Positions 1 through 7,458 of a DNA stretch of 64,000 nucleotides are shown piece after piece; position 1 is the first letter of the stretch, and each line of letters begins with the position of its first letter. The stretch comes from Aquamicrobium sp. LC103 (GTDB taxonomy: Bacteria; Pseudomonadota; Alphaproteobacteria; Rhizobiales; Rhizobiaceae): positions 124,001-188,000 of the forward strand of contig NZ_LBCQ02000007.1 of NCBI RefSeq assembly GCF_001014615.2, given 5' to 3'. The translations under genes were made by a program, and so were the position numbers. The notes beneath the pieces are model-generated. The model worked only from the letters and a program-made list of their open reading frames with translations, was not told the origin of the DNA and did no database searches.

Positions 1-442
1 CGAGCGACGGCGCGGTCAGCGGTCCGGTGGCGATGATGGTGCGGCCCCATTCCACGGGCGGCAGGCCGGAAACCTCCTCGCGCACGATCGTGATCAGCGG
101 ATGAGCCTCGAGCTTCGCGGTAACGGCCTCGGAAAAGCCGTCGCGGTCGACGGCGAGCGCGCCGCCGGCGGGCACCTGGTTGGCGTCGCCCGCCGCCATG
201 ATCAGCGAACCGCCAAGCCGCATCTCGGCGTGTAGCACGCCGACCGCGTTGGTTTCGGCGTCGTCGGAGCGGAAGGAGTTGGAGCAGACCAGCTCCGCCA
301 GCCCGTCGGTCTTGTGCGCGTCGGTGCCGCGCACCGGACGCATTTCGTGGAGAATGACGGGAACGCCCGCCTGCGCGAGCTGCCAGGATGCTTCGGAACC
401 GGCGAGGCCGCCGCCGACGACGTGTACGGGATCTGTCTTCAT
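1..442 (-). CDS. trmFO: TrmFO, tRNA (uracil-54-C5)-methyltransferase, folate/FAD-dependent (5' part only)
   Basis: Only the first ~147 residues lie in the window; the gene runs off the left edge. The N-terminus has a Rossmann FAD-binding signature ([12 protein letters not shown], from about residue 8), followed by LHEMRP and a segment with [12 protein letters not shown], which are typical of TrmFO rather than of other GidA-like flavoproteins. The family makes ribothymidine at position 54 of tRNA, taking the methyl group from methylene-tetrahydrofolate. The ATG at 442 is the obvious start. The preceding transcription unit is the DUF1127/small-RNA locus on the same strand, which ends in a hairpin at 522-553, so trmFO probably has its own promoter in the ~80 bp between. 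The identification is firm; the C-terminal half cannot be checked. Confidence 0.93.
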   Translation of the reverse strand, partial: MKTDPVHVVGGGLAGSEASWQLAQAGVPVILHEMRPVRGTDAHKTDGLAELVCSNSFRSDDAETNAVGVLHAEMRLGGSLIMAAGDANQVPAGGALAVDRDGFSEAVTAKLEAHPLITIVREEVSGLPPVEWGRTIIATGPLTAPSL

Positions 443-519
443 GAAAGGGAATTAGTCCGCGCCGGCGCGGAATGCAATGGAGCGCGCCGTGCGGGGAGGG
501 AACGGCGGCCCGGAAACAA

Positions 520-630
520 CAACACCCGCCGGGGGAGGAGGTCCGGCGGGTGTCGTTTGGGTCGACCGACTATCGGGAGGAGGAGATGGTCGGTCGTATC
601 CGTCAGGGTGGGAGGAGGATACCCTGACGA
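520..630 (-). ncRNA. CcsR/cuckoo-type small RNA array: three anti-Shine-Dalgarno hairpins
   Basis: Read on the minus strand, three perfect hairpins follow the DUF1127 stop codon by 13 nt. SL1 has 9-bp arms at 621-629 and 601-609; SL2 has 8-bp arms at 589-596 and 563-570; SL3 has 11-bp arms at 543-553 and 522-532. All three loops contain the same nonamer CCTCCTCCC, complementary to a Shine-Dalgarno sequence, while the stems differ in sequence. This matches the CcsR (Rhodobacter) or cuckoo RNA family of Alphaproteobacteria, in which such hairpins lie downstream of a DUF1127 gene and are processed from its transcript. SL3 is followed by TTGTTGTTT and may also be the terminator. The hairpins and shared loops are seen directly; processing and stress function are inferred from the family. 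Confidence 0.85.
522..553 (-). terminator. Probable terminator of the DUF1127/sRNA transcript (third hairpin)
   Basis: A GC-rich 11-bp perfect stem (543-553 with 522-532) encloses a 10-nt loop and is followed on the minus strand by a T-rich but interrupted tail (TTGTTGTTT). It is the last and strongest of the three hairpins and lies about 80 bp before trmFO. Confidence 0.55.
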
Positions 631-642
631 AATTCGAATTCG

Positions 643-783
643 TTAGACCGACTTGCGGGCGACGAAGGGGATATCGCCGCGGGCGATGCCGAGGTCGTTG
701 AGCTCACGGTTGGACAGGCGGCTCAGCTCGTTCACGGTCTCGCGGTAGCGGCGCCAGTTGCGGTAATTGCGGATCAGGTTCAT
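643..783 (-). CDS. DUF1127 small basic protein (46 aa)
   Basis: A 46-residue, Arg-rich protein beginning MNLIRNYRNWRRYRETVNEL and containing SRLSNRELNDLGIARGDI, the hallmark of DUF1127 (YjiS-like) proteins. The open frame extends upstream to 900, but the family starts at the ATG at 783; the Shine-Dalgarno there is weak. Short arginine-rich DUF1127 proteins in Alphaproteobacteria affect phosphate and carbon metabolism and RNA turnover; in Rhodobacter one is encoded directly upstream of the CcsR small RNAs, the arrangement seen here. A LysR-type inverted repeat lies at 876-894. Family assignment is firm; the cellular role is inferred by analogy. Confidence 0.9.
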   Translation of the reverse strand: MNLIRNYRNWRRYRETVNELSRLSNRELNDLGIARGDIPFVARKSV

Positions 784-875
784 CTCGGTTCTCGTTGCGT
801 CATGTTGTTGTTCTTGCGATGAGGCGTAGATAGATGCAGTCCGTTCGTTTTTGAAGTGCGGTTGCTGCATAGCAC

Positions 876-894
876 CAATGCGTTTTGTGCATTG
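876..894. promoter_or_regulatory. Inverted repeat upstream of DUF1127, LysR-type T-N11-A site
   Basis: CAATGC-N7-GCATTG is a perfect 6-bp inverted repeat about 95-110 bp upstream of the DUF1127 start. Its centre fits the T-N11-A pattern bound by LysR-family regulators. In Brucella and Agrobacterium the LysR regulator VtlR/LsrB activates genes for small DUF1127 proteins, which makes this a sensible candidate site. The palindrome is seen; the regulator is inference. Confidence 0.45.
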
Positions 895-1023
895 CAACAT
901 TAATCCCGGTTGATGGCTGAGGCAAAAGAGTGGCGGCAGCGACTATGTGGCCGAAATTTAGGCATATTTCGCCTATTCAGCTCTTTGATGTTAGGCTGGC
1001 GGCTTTCCGATGGAAGGGAATCC

Positions 1024-2127
1024 ATGGCGGGATATGCGACCAAAGTTAAACGCGACATCGCGCGTTGGGTTGACGAGGGGCTGATCGAGGCGCCACTGGG
1101 CGTCAGGCTTTCCGAGGACATCGAGCGGAATGGCGGCTCCGTCGTTTCGTTTGGCACCGTGCTCGCCATGATGGCGGCGTCGCTGCTCGCGGCCGCGATC
1201 CTCATCTTCATCGCCTCCAATTGGGAGGCGATACCGAGGATCGCGCGCGTCGCCATGCTCTTCCTCGCCATCCTCGCCGGCTATCTCGGCGGCGCGGTTT
1301 TGAAACTGCGCGGACAGAATGCCTTCGGCGAGGCGGCATGGATTGCGGGCGCGGCGGCTTTCGGCGGTTCCATCTCGCTGATCGGGCAGATGTATCATCT
1401 CTCCGGCGACGAGGCGCAGGCGGTGCTCGTCTGGACCGCCTGCACGGGTTTCGCCGCGATCGCGCTGCGCTCTGGCCCGCTCACCGTGAGTGCCGTACTG
1501 CTCGCCGCGGGCTGGATGATCATGAGCGCGGCGGAGGATTGGTCGGCGACCAGTCTGCCTCTCTACTATCCGCTCGTCGCGATTGCACTTTGGGCGATCT
1601 CCTTCTGGACGGCAAGCGTGGCTGCACGGCACCTCGTCCTTCTGTCGCTGTTTCTCTTTGCGCTCTGCCTCTATGTCCGCAATGAATCCCTCGATATCGC
1701 GGCCGTGCTCGCGGTGCTGTCGGCGGCGCTGTTCGCATGGAGCAAATGGTATCCGCAGGCAGCCGAACGCCTGTCGGGGATGGGGGCAGGGCTCACCGTG
1801 CATGCCTTGATCGGCTTTCTTGTCGCCATGAGCATCTTCCAATGGGCGCTGGTGGAGGAGGACGGCTTTCTCGCCGCCTCCATCGTCACCATGGCCGGTA
1901 TCGTCGCCGCCCTCATCCTTGCCGGCCGCGACAATGCGGTGCTGAGATGGACGGCCTATGTCGCCTTCGGCTTCCAGCTCGTCTTCGTCTATCTGGTGAC
2001 CGTCGGCACGATGCTGGGCACCGCGGGCTTCTTCCTGGTCGCGAGTATCGCGCTGGCCGTCCTCGCCTTCCTGATAATGCGTGTAGAAAAGCGCTTCGCG
2101 GGGCAATCCCGGAGGGTCGCGTCATGA
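1024..2127 (+). CDS. DUF2157 domain membrane protein
   Basis: A 367-residue protein with a hydrophilic N-terminal segment (KRDIARWVDEGLIEAPLGVRL), typical of DUF2157, followed by about ten hydrophobic segments separated by very short loops, so an integral inner-membrane protein. The ATG at 1024 is preceded by GGAAGGGAA at a good distance; in-frame codons further upstream have no ribosome binding site. The stop overlaps the ATG of the next gene by 4 bp (ATGA), so the two are translationally coupled. DUF2157 and GDYXXLXY genes commonly occur as pairs; no biochemical function is established for them. Confidence 0.85.
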   Translation: MAGYATKVKRDIARWVDEGLIEAPLGVRLSEDIERNGGSVVSFGTVLAMMAASLLAAAILIFIASNWEAIPRIARVAMLFLAILAGYLGGAVLKLRGQNAFGEAAWIAGAAAFGGSISLIGQMYHLSGDEAQAVLVWTACTGFAAIALRSGPLTVSAVLLAAGWMIMSAAEDWSATSLPLYYPLVAIALWAISFWTASVAARHLVLLSLFLFALCLYVRNESLDIAAVLAVLSAALFAWSKWYPQAAERLSGMGAGLTVHALIGFLVAMSIFQWALVEEDGFLAASIVTMAGIVAALILAGRDNAVLRWTAYVAFGFQLVFVYLVTVGTMLGTAGFFLVASIALAVLAFLIMRVEKRFAGQSRRVAS

Positions 2128-2693
2128 AGAGGAACTGGCTCCTTCCCGCGGCGCTGATCGTCGCGCTCGTGCAGATAGCCGTGCTGGCCTCCATGATCGC
2201 GGGGCGTACCGCGATCCTTCGCAACGGACAGGACGTGGTGCTCGAGGTTCAGCCGGTCGATCCGCGCGACCTGCTACGCGGCGACTATGTGACGCTCGGC
2301 TACAATATAAGCAGCCTGTCGCGGGACATCTTCACCTCTCCGGAAAACGGCATCGAAGGCGAACATTGGGTCTTCGTTCGCCTCCAGGAGGGCGAAAACG
2401 GCATATGGCAGCCGGTGGCCGCGCGCCTCGACACGCCGTTCGAGGACGAGACGCCGGCCGGCCAGGTGATGATCAAGGGAATGATGACCGACGCCTGGCG
2501 CGATCAGGAGCGGCTTTCCGTGGTCTACGGCATCGAGCGCTTCTACCTTCCGGAAGGGCAGGGCAGGCAGATCGAGGCCGACATGCGGCAGCGCGAATTC
2601 CGCATGCGCGTGGCGGTGGCGGCCGACGGCACGCCGCAGATCAAGGCGTTTCTCGACGGTGGCACGATGCTTTACGAGGAGCCGCTTTACTGA
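2124..2693 (+). CDS. GDYXXLXY family protein
   Basis: A 189-residue protein with one N-terminal hydrophobic segment (residues ~5-25, uncleaved anchor or signal) and the family-defining motif RGDYVTLGY around residue 52, preceded by VDPRDLLRG. The rest is predicted soluble and probably periplasmic. It overlaps the DUF2157 gene by 4 bp, so the two products probably act together in the envelope. The function of the family is unknown. A hairpin at 2736-2757 may end the two-gene transcript. Confidence 0.88.
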   Translation: MKRNWLLPAALIVALVQIAVLASMIAGRTAILRNGQDVVLEVQPVDPRDLLRGDYVTLGYNISSLSRDIFTSPENGIEGEHWVFVRLQEGENGIWQPVAARLDTPFEDETPAGQVMIKGMMTDAWRDQERLSVVYGIERFYLPEGQGRQIEADMRQREFRMRVAVAADGTPQIKAFLDGGTMLYEEPLY

Positions 2694-2735
2694 GGATCGC
2701 CGCGGCGTTGGCTGAAAGGCCCGAATTAGGCCGCT

Positions 2736-2760
2736 AGACGGCAAAAAAAGGCCGTCTTTA
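2736..2760 (+). terminator. Possible terminator after the DUF2157-GDYXXLXY pair
   Basis: A perfect 7-bp stem AGACGGC/GCCGTCT with an A-rich 8-nt loop is followed by TTTA. The T-tract is short, so this is a modest candidate. It sits between the GDYXXLXY stop and the tRNA-Leu promoter region. Confidence 0.4.
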
Positions 2761-2774
2761 CCGGCAATTTTCCT

Positions 2775-2802
2775 TTGAACCGCTGGAACCCGGTGATATA
2801 GA
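2775..2802 (+). promoter_or_regulatory. Candidate sigma-70 promoter for tRNA-Leu
   Basis: TTGAAC (2775-2780), a 16-bp spacer and TATAGA (2797-2802) lie 34 bp before the mature tRNA 5' end. A second TATAGG occurs at 2814. This is a reasonable match to housekeeping promoters by eye. Confidence 0.45.
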
Positions 2803-2836
2803 ACCACGCGCTTTATAGGGCTGAAACGCTTCTGAA

Positions 2837-2921
2837 GCGGGTGTGGTGGAATTGGTAGACACGCAGGATTTAGGTTCCTGTGACGAAAGTCGTGAAGGTT
2901 CAAGTCCTTTCACCCGCACCA
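2837..2921 (+). tRNA. tRNA-Leu (anticodon UAG)
   Basis: An 85-nt class II tRNA with acceptor pairing GCGGGTG/CACCCGC, D-loop region ATTGGTAGAC, anticodon stem CAGGA/TCCTG around loop TTTAGGT (anticodon TAG), a long variable arm (TGACGAAAGTCGT), T-arm GGTTCAAGTCC and an encoded CCA end. It reads CUN leucine codons. Trigger factor begins 88 bp downstream on the same strand. Confidence 0.96.
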
Positions 2922-3009
2922 AGGTCCACTCCCGGCACCCGTGCACCGTCGGGCTGAGCGGCAGGAAAGCCGGGTCAGCGTCGGAATTCATGAGAACAAA
3001 GGTTGTAAG

Positions 3010-4497
3010 ATGCAGGTAACCGAAACGCTTAACACAGGGCTGAAGCGCCAGATCAAGGTGACTGTGCCGGCCAAGGACATGGAAGCGAAGCTCATGGAGC
3101 GGCTTTCGGCGGCCAAGGACAAGGTCCGCATCAACGGCTTCCGCCCCGGCAAGGTGCCGATCCAGCATCTGCGGAAGATGTACGGCAAGTCCTTCATGGC
3201 CGAGGTGGTCAACGAGATCCTTTCCGATTCCACCCGCTCGATCCTGAGCGACCGCGGCGAGAAGGCCGCGATGCAGCCCGAGGTCACCATGACCGAGGAC
3301 GAGAAGGAAGCCGAGAAGGTGCTCGACGGCGGCGTCGATTTCGAATTCTCCCTCGATTACGAGGTTCTTCCGCCGATCGAGGTCAAGGATCTCTCGGCCA
3401 TCAAGATCAACCGCCAGATCTATGACGTTCCGGAAAGCGAAGTGGACGAGCAGGTCAAGGTCGTCGCGGATTCCACGCGCACCTACGAGCCCAAGAAGGG
3501 CAAGGCGGCCCTCGGCGATCGCGTGACGATGGATTATCTCGGCAAGATCGATGGCGAGCCCTTCGGCGGCGGCGCCGCCGAGGATGCCAATCTCGTGCTC
3601 GGCTCCAACCAGTTCATCCCCGGCTTCGAGGATCAGCTGGTCGGCGTGAAGGCCGGCGACGAGAAGACGATCACCGTCACCTTCCCGGAGGAATACGCAG
3701 CCGAGCATCTGGCCGGCAAGGAAGCCGCCTTCGACATCAAGGTGAAGGAAGTCGCCTCCGCCGGCGAGTTCGAGCTGAACGACGAGATCGCCAAGCAGCT
3801 CGGCCTGGAGAGCGCGGACTCGCTGCGCGAGATCGTGCGCGGCCAGATCGAGAGCCAGTATGGCGCCGTCACCCGTCAGAAAGCGAAGCGCCAGCTTCTC
3901 GATGCGCTCGACGATGCCTACAAGTTCGAAGCGCCTTCCAGGCTCGTCGAGGCCGAGTTCGACAACATCTGGAGCCAGGTGACCACTGACCTGGCACGTG
4001 CCGAACGCACCTTCGAGGACGAGGACACCACGGAAGACGAGGCACGCGCCGAATATCAGCGTCTGGCCGAGCGCCGGGTCCGCCTTGGCCTCGTCCTTGC
4101 CGAGATCGGCGAGAAGGCCGGCGTTCAGGTCAGCGAAGACGAGCTGCAGCGGGCGCTTTTCGAGCAGATCCGCCGCGTGCCGCAGGCGCAGCAGCAGCAG
4201 GTCTTCGAATTCTATCGCAGCAACCCGTCGGCGCTCGCCAGCATCCGTGCGCCGCTCTTCGAGGAGAAGGTGGTCGATCACCTGCTCGGCGAGGTCTCCG
4301 TCACCGACCAGAAGGTGACGAAGGACGAGCTCCTTGCCGACGACGAGCAGGCCGCGGAGACCAAGGAGAAGCCGGCGAAGAAGAAGGCGACCAAGGCGAA
4401 GGCGGAGGCCAAGGCCGACGATGCCGCCGAGGGCGAGACCAAGAAGAAGGCCGCGCCGAAGAAGAAGGCTGCCGCCAAGGAGAAGACGGACGAATAG
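3010..4497 (+). CDS. tig: Trigger factor, ribosome-associated peptidyl-prolyl isomerase chaperone
   Basis: A 495-residue protein with the three trigger-factor domains: ribosome-binding N-domain with the signature region GFRPGKVP (~residue 44), a central FKBP-type isomerase domain ([17 protein letters not shown] to IKVKEV), and the helical C-terminal chaperone domain. It binds the exit tunnel of the large ribosomal subunit and shields nascent chains. The C-terminus adds a ~45-residue Lys/Ala/Glu-rich low-complexity tail, common in rhizobial Tig. The ATG at 3010 matches the family N-terminus ([10 protein letters not shown]); an upstream in-frame codon at 2941 is a shadow. A strong terminator follows. 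Confidence 0.97.
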   Translation: MQVTETLNTGLKRQIKVTVPAKDMEAKLMERLSAAKDKVRINGFRPGKVPIQHLRKMYGKSFMAEVVNEILSDSTRSILSDRGEKAAMQPEVTMTEDEKEAEKVLDGGVDFEFSLDYEVLPPIEVKDLSAIKINRQIYDVPESEVDEQVKVVADSTRTYEPKKGKAALGDRVTMDYLGKIDGEPFGGGAAEDANLVLGSNQFIPGFEDQLVGVKAGDEKTITVTFPEEYAAEHLAGKEAAFDIKVKEVASAGEFELNDEIAKQLGLESADSLREIVRGQIESQYGAVTRQKAKRQLLDALDDAYKFEAPSRLVEAEFDNIWSQVTTDLARAERTFEDEDTTEDEARAEYQRLAERRVRLGLVLAEIGEKAGVQVSEDELQRALFEQIRRVPQAQQQQVFEFYRSNPSALASIRAPLFEEKVVDHLLGEVSVTDQKVTKDELLADDEQAAETKEKPAKKKATKAKAEAKADDAAEGETKKKAAPKKKAAAKEKTDE

Positions 4498-4522
4498 TCC
4501 GCCGCGCCTGGCTCCAATGTCG

Positions 4523-4549
4523 AAGGCCGCCTCTCGGGGCGGCCTTTTT
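4523..4549 (+). terminator. Rho-independent terminator of tig
   Basis: A 9-bp perfect stem AAGGCCGCC/GGCGGCCTT with a 6-nt loop is followed directly by a T-run, 26 bp after the tig stop codon. Confidence 0.88.
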
Positions 4550-4624
4550 GTTTGCCAGAGGTGTGACTGCAGCACGTTTCGGCCCTTTTCGAGAAGGGCG
4601 GCCTTCGTGATCGGCTTGCCGACG

Positions 4625-5377
4625 TCAGATCAACTGCATGCCTTTCAGGCTGGCATGGCCGTTCCGCCCGATGATGATGTGGTCGTGGACGGTGATGCCG
4701 AGCGGCTGGGCGGCCGCGATGACGGTCTTCGTCATCTCTATGTCCGCGCGCGAGGGAGCGGGATCGCCCGACGGGTGGTTATGCGCGAGTATGATGGCGG
4801 TGGCCGACAGCTCCAATGCGCGGCGCACCACCTCGCGCGGATAGACCGGCGTGTGGTCGACCGTGCCGCTCTGCTGCACCTCGTCGGCGATCAGGGTGTT
4901 CTTCTTGTCGAGAAAGAGGATACGGAACTGCTCGCGCGGCTCGAATGCCATCACGGCGCGGCAATAGTCGATCACCTGCGCCCAGGAGGCGAGGATCTGA
5001 CGCCCTGCGATGCCGCCCTTGGCCATGCGGCTCGCGGCTGCCGCGACGACCTTGAGGTCGAAGGCCGCTGCCTCGCCCACGCCGGGCACCTCGCGAAGCA
5101 GATGCTCGGGCGCGCCAAGGACTTCGGCGAACGAGCCGAAGCGTTTCAGCAGCGCCTTGGCGGGTACCTTGGTGTCGGCGCGCGGTATCGTGCGGAAGAG
5201 AAGAAGCTCGAGAAGTTCGTAGTCGGAGAGGGGCTCCGCTCCCACTTCGCGGAAACGGCCGCGCAGCCTTTCGCGATGGCCGTGATAATGCGGCTTCTTT
5301 TGCGCGGGTTTTCCTTCGCGCGGCGTGGCCGGCCTCTCGGGAAAGGAACCCCGTTCGTCGCTCTCTTCGCCTGCCAT
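4625..5377 (-). CDS. radC: RadC family protein (JAB/MPN-like metal-binding domain)
   Basis: A 250-residue protein: a Pro/Lys-rich N-terminus, a helix-hairpin-helix-like UPF0758 N domain ([26 protein letters not shown]) and a C-terminal JAB1/MPN-type domain with the metal-binding motif [15 protein letters not shown] (His199, His201, Asp212). It was named for a supposed DNA repair role that has not held up, so the function is uncertain. The ATG at 5377 has a G-rich ribosome binding site (GGGGGG) 4 bp upstream; a TTG at 5389 is also in frame but less likely. It lies 43 bp after map on the same strand. Confidence 0.92.
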   Translation of the reverse strand: MAGEESDERGSFPERPATPREGKPAQKKPHYHGHRERLRGRFREVGAEPLSDYELLELLLFRTIPRADTKVPAKALLKRFGSFAEVLGAPEHLLREVPGVGEAAAFDLKVVAAAASRMAKGGIAGRQILASWAQVIDYCRAVMAFEPREQFRILFLDKKNTLIADEVQQSGTVDHTPVYPREVVRRALELSATAIILAHNHPSGDPAPSRADIEMTKTVIAAAQPLGITVHDHIIIGRNGHASLKGMQLI

Positions 5378-5420
5378 GATGCCCCCCAAGCAGCATTATC
5401 GGGAGCATAGCTGCAAACGG

Positions 5421-6248
5421 TCAGGCGGCAAGTCCCGGACGATCGAGACCGGCAGGCGACAGGGTGAAGATTTCGCAACCGTCCTCTGTGACGCCGACCG
5501 TGTGCTCGTATTGGGCCGACAGCGAGCGGTCCCGGGTGACGGCCGTCCAGCCGTCGGACAACACCTTCACATGCGGGCGCCCGAGATTGATCATCGGTTC
5601 GATGGTGAAGATCATGCCGGGACGCATCTCGACGCCCTCGTTGGGGCTGCCATAGTGAAGGATGTTCGGCGCGTCGTGGAAGAGCTGGCCGACGCCATGG
5701 CCGCAGAAGTCGCGCACGACCGAGCAGCGCTCGCCCTCGGCATAGGCCTGGATCGCGGCACCGATGGCGCCCGTGCGTGCGCCGGGCCGAACGGCGGCAA
5801 TGCCGAGCATCAGGCATTCATGGGTGACCTCGAGCAGCCTTTCGGCAGCGCGCTTGATCTGCCCCACCGGATACATGCGGCTGGAATCTCCGTGCCATCC
5901 GTCAAGAATGTAGGTCACGTCGATGTTGACGATGTCGCCCTCGCGCAGCGGCTTCGCATCGGGAATGCCGTGGCAGACGACGTGATTGATCGAGGTGCAG
6001 GAGGATTTGGTGTAACCGCGATAGTTGAGGGTCGCGGGCATGGCGCCGTGATCCATCCCGAATTCGAAGACGAAACGGTCGAGCGTCTCCGTCGCCACGC
6101 CGGGCTTCACCATCGGCGCGAGTTCGTCGAGGCAGCGCGCCGTCAGATCGCAGGCCTTGCGCATGCCTTCGAAGGCCTCCGCGCCGTAGAGGCGGATCTG
6201 ACCCGTATTGCGGAGAGGAGCCGTGTCGGCTTCGAGATAGGTGACCAT
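5421..6248 (-). CDS. map: Methionine aminopeptidase, type I
   Basis: A 275-residue type I MetAP that removes the initiator methionine from new proteins. All five metal ligands are visible: Asp110 (NIDVT), Asp121 (WHGDSSR), His184 (CGHGVG), Glu217 (TIEPM) and Glu248 (QYEHT). The substrate-pocket region CTSINHVVCHGIP is also present. The ATG at 6248 fits the family; the N-terminus lacks an SH3-like zinc-finger extension. It is followed on the same strand by radC, a pairing common in rhizobia. Confidence 0.96.
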   Translation of the reverse strand: MVTYLEADTAPLRNTGQIRLYGAEAFEGMRKACDLTARCLDELAPMVKPGVATETLDRFVFEFGMDHGAMPATLNYRGYTKSSCTSINHVVCHGIPDAKPLREGDIVNIDVTYILDGWHGDSSRMYPVGQIKRAAERLLEVTHECLMLGIAAVRPGARTGAIGAAIQAYAEGERCSVVRDFCGHGVGQLFHDAPNILHYGSPNEGVEMRPGMIFTIEPMINLGRPHVKVLSDGWTAVTRDRSLSAQYEHTVGVTEDGCEIFTLSPAGLDRPGLAA

Positions 6249-6363
6249 GATATCCGGTCCGATTTGTTATGATGGAAAGCGTCGAGCAGGACAGATTTGG
6301 CACCGCGGGGCCGATTATTCAATCCCCGTATCCGGACTCCTTGCCGCACGGCCACAACCCGCG

Positions 6364-7179
6364 TCAGGCGAAGCAGAGCGCCATGCCTTCGACCGGCAGG
6401 CCGGCAACGCGCGTCGTCCATTTCTCGCCGGGTGCGACCGGGAAGGCGCGCGTCACGGTGCCCGTCGTCACGAGGTCGCCCGGAAGGATGCCCCGAGACA
6501 TCGGCCGTTCGCCGAGACCGTTGACGAAATGCCCCAGCGCGCGCAGCGGCCCGTCGAGCACGTTGGCGGCGACACCGCGGTCGATTTCCTCGCCGTTGCG
6601 GAAGAGAACGATTTCGAAGCTTGCCAGCCGCTCGATCCAGTGGGCGGCATCGGCGCGTTCGACGGGCACGAGCGGGCCGTGAACGAGCGCACCATGCAGC
6701 GCGAAGGCCGCGACCGTGTCGACTGCCTGAAAGCGCCAGCCGGGAAAGACGGATTGCACGATCTCGAAGCCATGGGCGACGGCGTCGACGCATCCGAGAA
6801 GTTCGGCATCGTTCATGCCGGGCCGGGGCGTGGAGGACATCCGAAAGACGATTTCCGGCTCGATCCGTGGCTCGACGAACGGCGTCAGGCGGATCGCCGC
6901 CTCCGACGCGGGCTGCGTTGCCCGAACGGTCGAATCGTAGACCGGTCCCCAAATCGGTGCATGAACGTCGTATTCGTCCCAGATCGTCCGATTGGTGAAG
7001 CCGATCTTCCAGCCGACCGGCGTCTCTCCGCGCGCGATTCGCAGCGAGATGATTTCGTCGGAAACGGAATAGGCTGCGTCCAGATCGAATTCGGGCCGTT
7101 CGTCGCTGAACGGCGGCAATTGCCGCCTCGCGGACAGGGATGCGAGTATCCGGCCCGCCAGTTCCTTCTGCGCCTGCAT
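6364..7179 (-). CDS. 2-keto-4-pentenoate hydratase family protein (FAH superfamily)
   Basis: A 271-residue protein of the MhpD/DmpH-like hydratase-decarboxylase group. Diagnostic segments are GWKIGFTNRTIWDEY, the metal-site region EPRIEPEIVFRM, HGFEIVQSVFPGW, and near the end LPGDLVTTGTVTRAFPVAPGE. Relatives hydrate 2-hydroxypenta-2,4-dienoate or decarboxylate 4-oxalocrotonate in aromatic meta-cleavage pathways, but no other meta-pathway gene is nearby, so the substrate is unknown. The start is the ATG at 7179. It lies 115 bp upstream of map on the same strand. Confidence 0.85.
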   Translation of the reverse strand: MQAQKELAGRILASLSARRQLPPFSDERPEFDLDAAYSVSDEIISLRIARGETPVGWKIGFTNRTIWDEYDVHAPIWGPVYDSTVRATQPASEAAIRLTPFVEPRIEPEIVFRMSSTPRPGMNDAELLGCVDAVAHGFEIVQSVFPGWRFQAVDTVAAFALHGALVHGPLVPVERADAAHWIERLASFEIVLFRNGEEIDRGVAANVLDGPLRALGHFVNGLGERPMSRGILPGDLVTTGTVTRAFPVAPGEKWTTRVAGLPVEGMALCFA

Positions 7180-7304
7180 GCATGTCCTCCCGCTTTCATT
7201 TCAGCCTTTGAAGCAGGAAGAGGAGGGGCTTTGCAAGCCGCGGATGCAATCTCCCGGACGGAAGCAGAGCACCGCTGGAAATGACCGAATCTTCTGGGGA
7301 AGAA

Positions 7305-7380
7305 TGGTACGCCCAAGGGGAATCGAACCCCTGTTTCCGCCGTGAAAGGGCGGCGTCCTAGACCGCTAGACGATGGGCGC
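7305..7380 (-). tRNA. tRNA-Glu (anticodon UUC)
   Basis: 76 nt including the encoded CCA. Acceptor GCGCCCA pairs with TGGGCGT (one G-U), the D-arm contains TCTAGCGGTCTAGGA, the anticodon stem CCGCC/GGCGG encloses loop CTTTCAC (anticodon TTC), and the T-arm is CAGGGGTTCGATTCCCCTT. A well-formed promoter lies just upstream. Confidence 0.97.
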
Positions 7381-7395
7381 GCCGGAACGAGGAGG

Positions 7396-7424
7396 CTTAT
7401 AGTAAGCTAATGCCGGGTCGGCAA
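7396..7424 (-). promoter_or_regulatory. Sigma-70-type promoter for tRNA-Glu
   Basis: On the minus strand, TTGCCG (7419-7424), a 17-bp spacer and TATAAG (7396-7401) lie 15 bp before the mature tRNA 5' end. Spacing and hexamers are close to the housekeeping consensus. Confidence 0.7.
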
Positions 7425-7458
7425 CCCATCTTCGTTCGGAAAAAGAAGTTTTTTTCAG

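Noticed and set aside
783-806. A seven-codon upstream ORF (from ATG 806) whose stop overlaps the DUF1127 start
   Set aside because: It has no ribosome binding site and is too short to distinguish from chance.
991-2106. A 371-codon minus-strand frame over the DUF2157 gene
   Set aside because: The Arg/Glu/Gly/His-rich translation lacks any motif; it is the antisense of a hydrophobic protein.
2758-4575. A 605-codon minus-strand frame over tRNA-Leu and tig
   Set aside because: It is a shadow of tig with low-complexity Leu/Gly/Arg translation and runs through a tRNA.
4334-5410. A 358-codon plus-strand frame starting with a long Arg/Pro-rich stretch
   Set aside because: The start is an out-of-frame reading of the Lys/Ala-rich tail of tig and the rest is antisense to radC.
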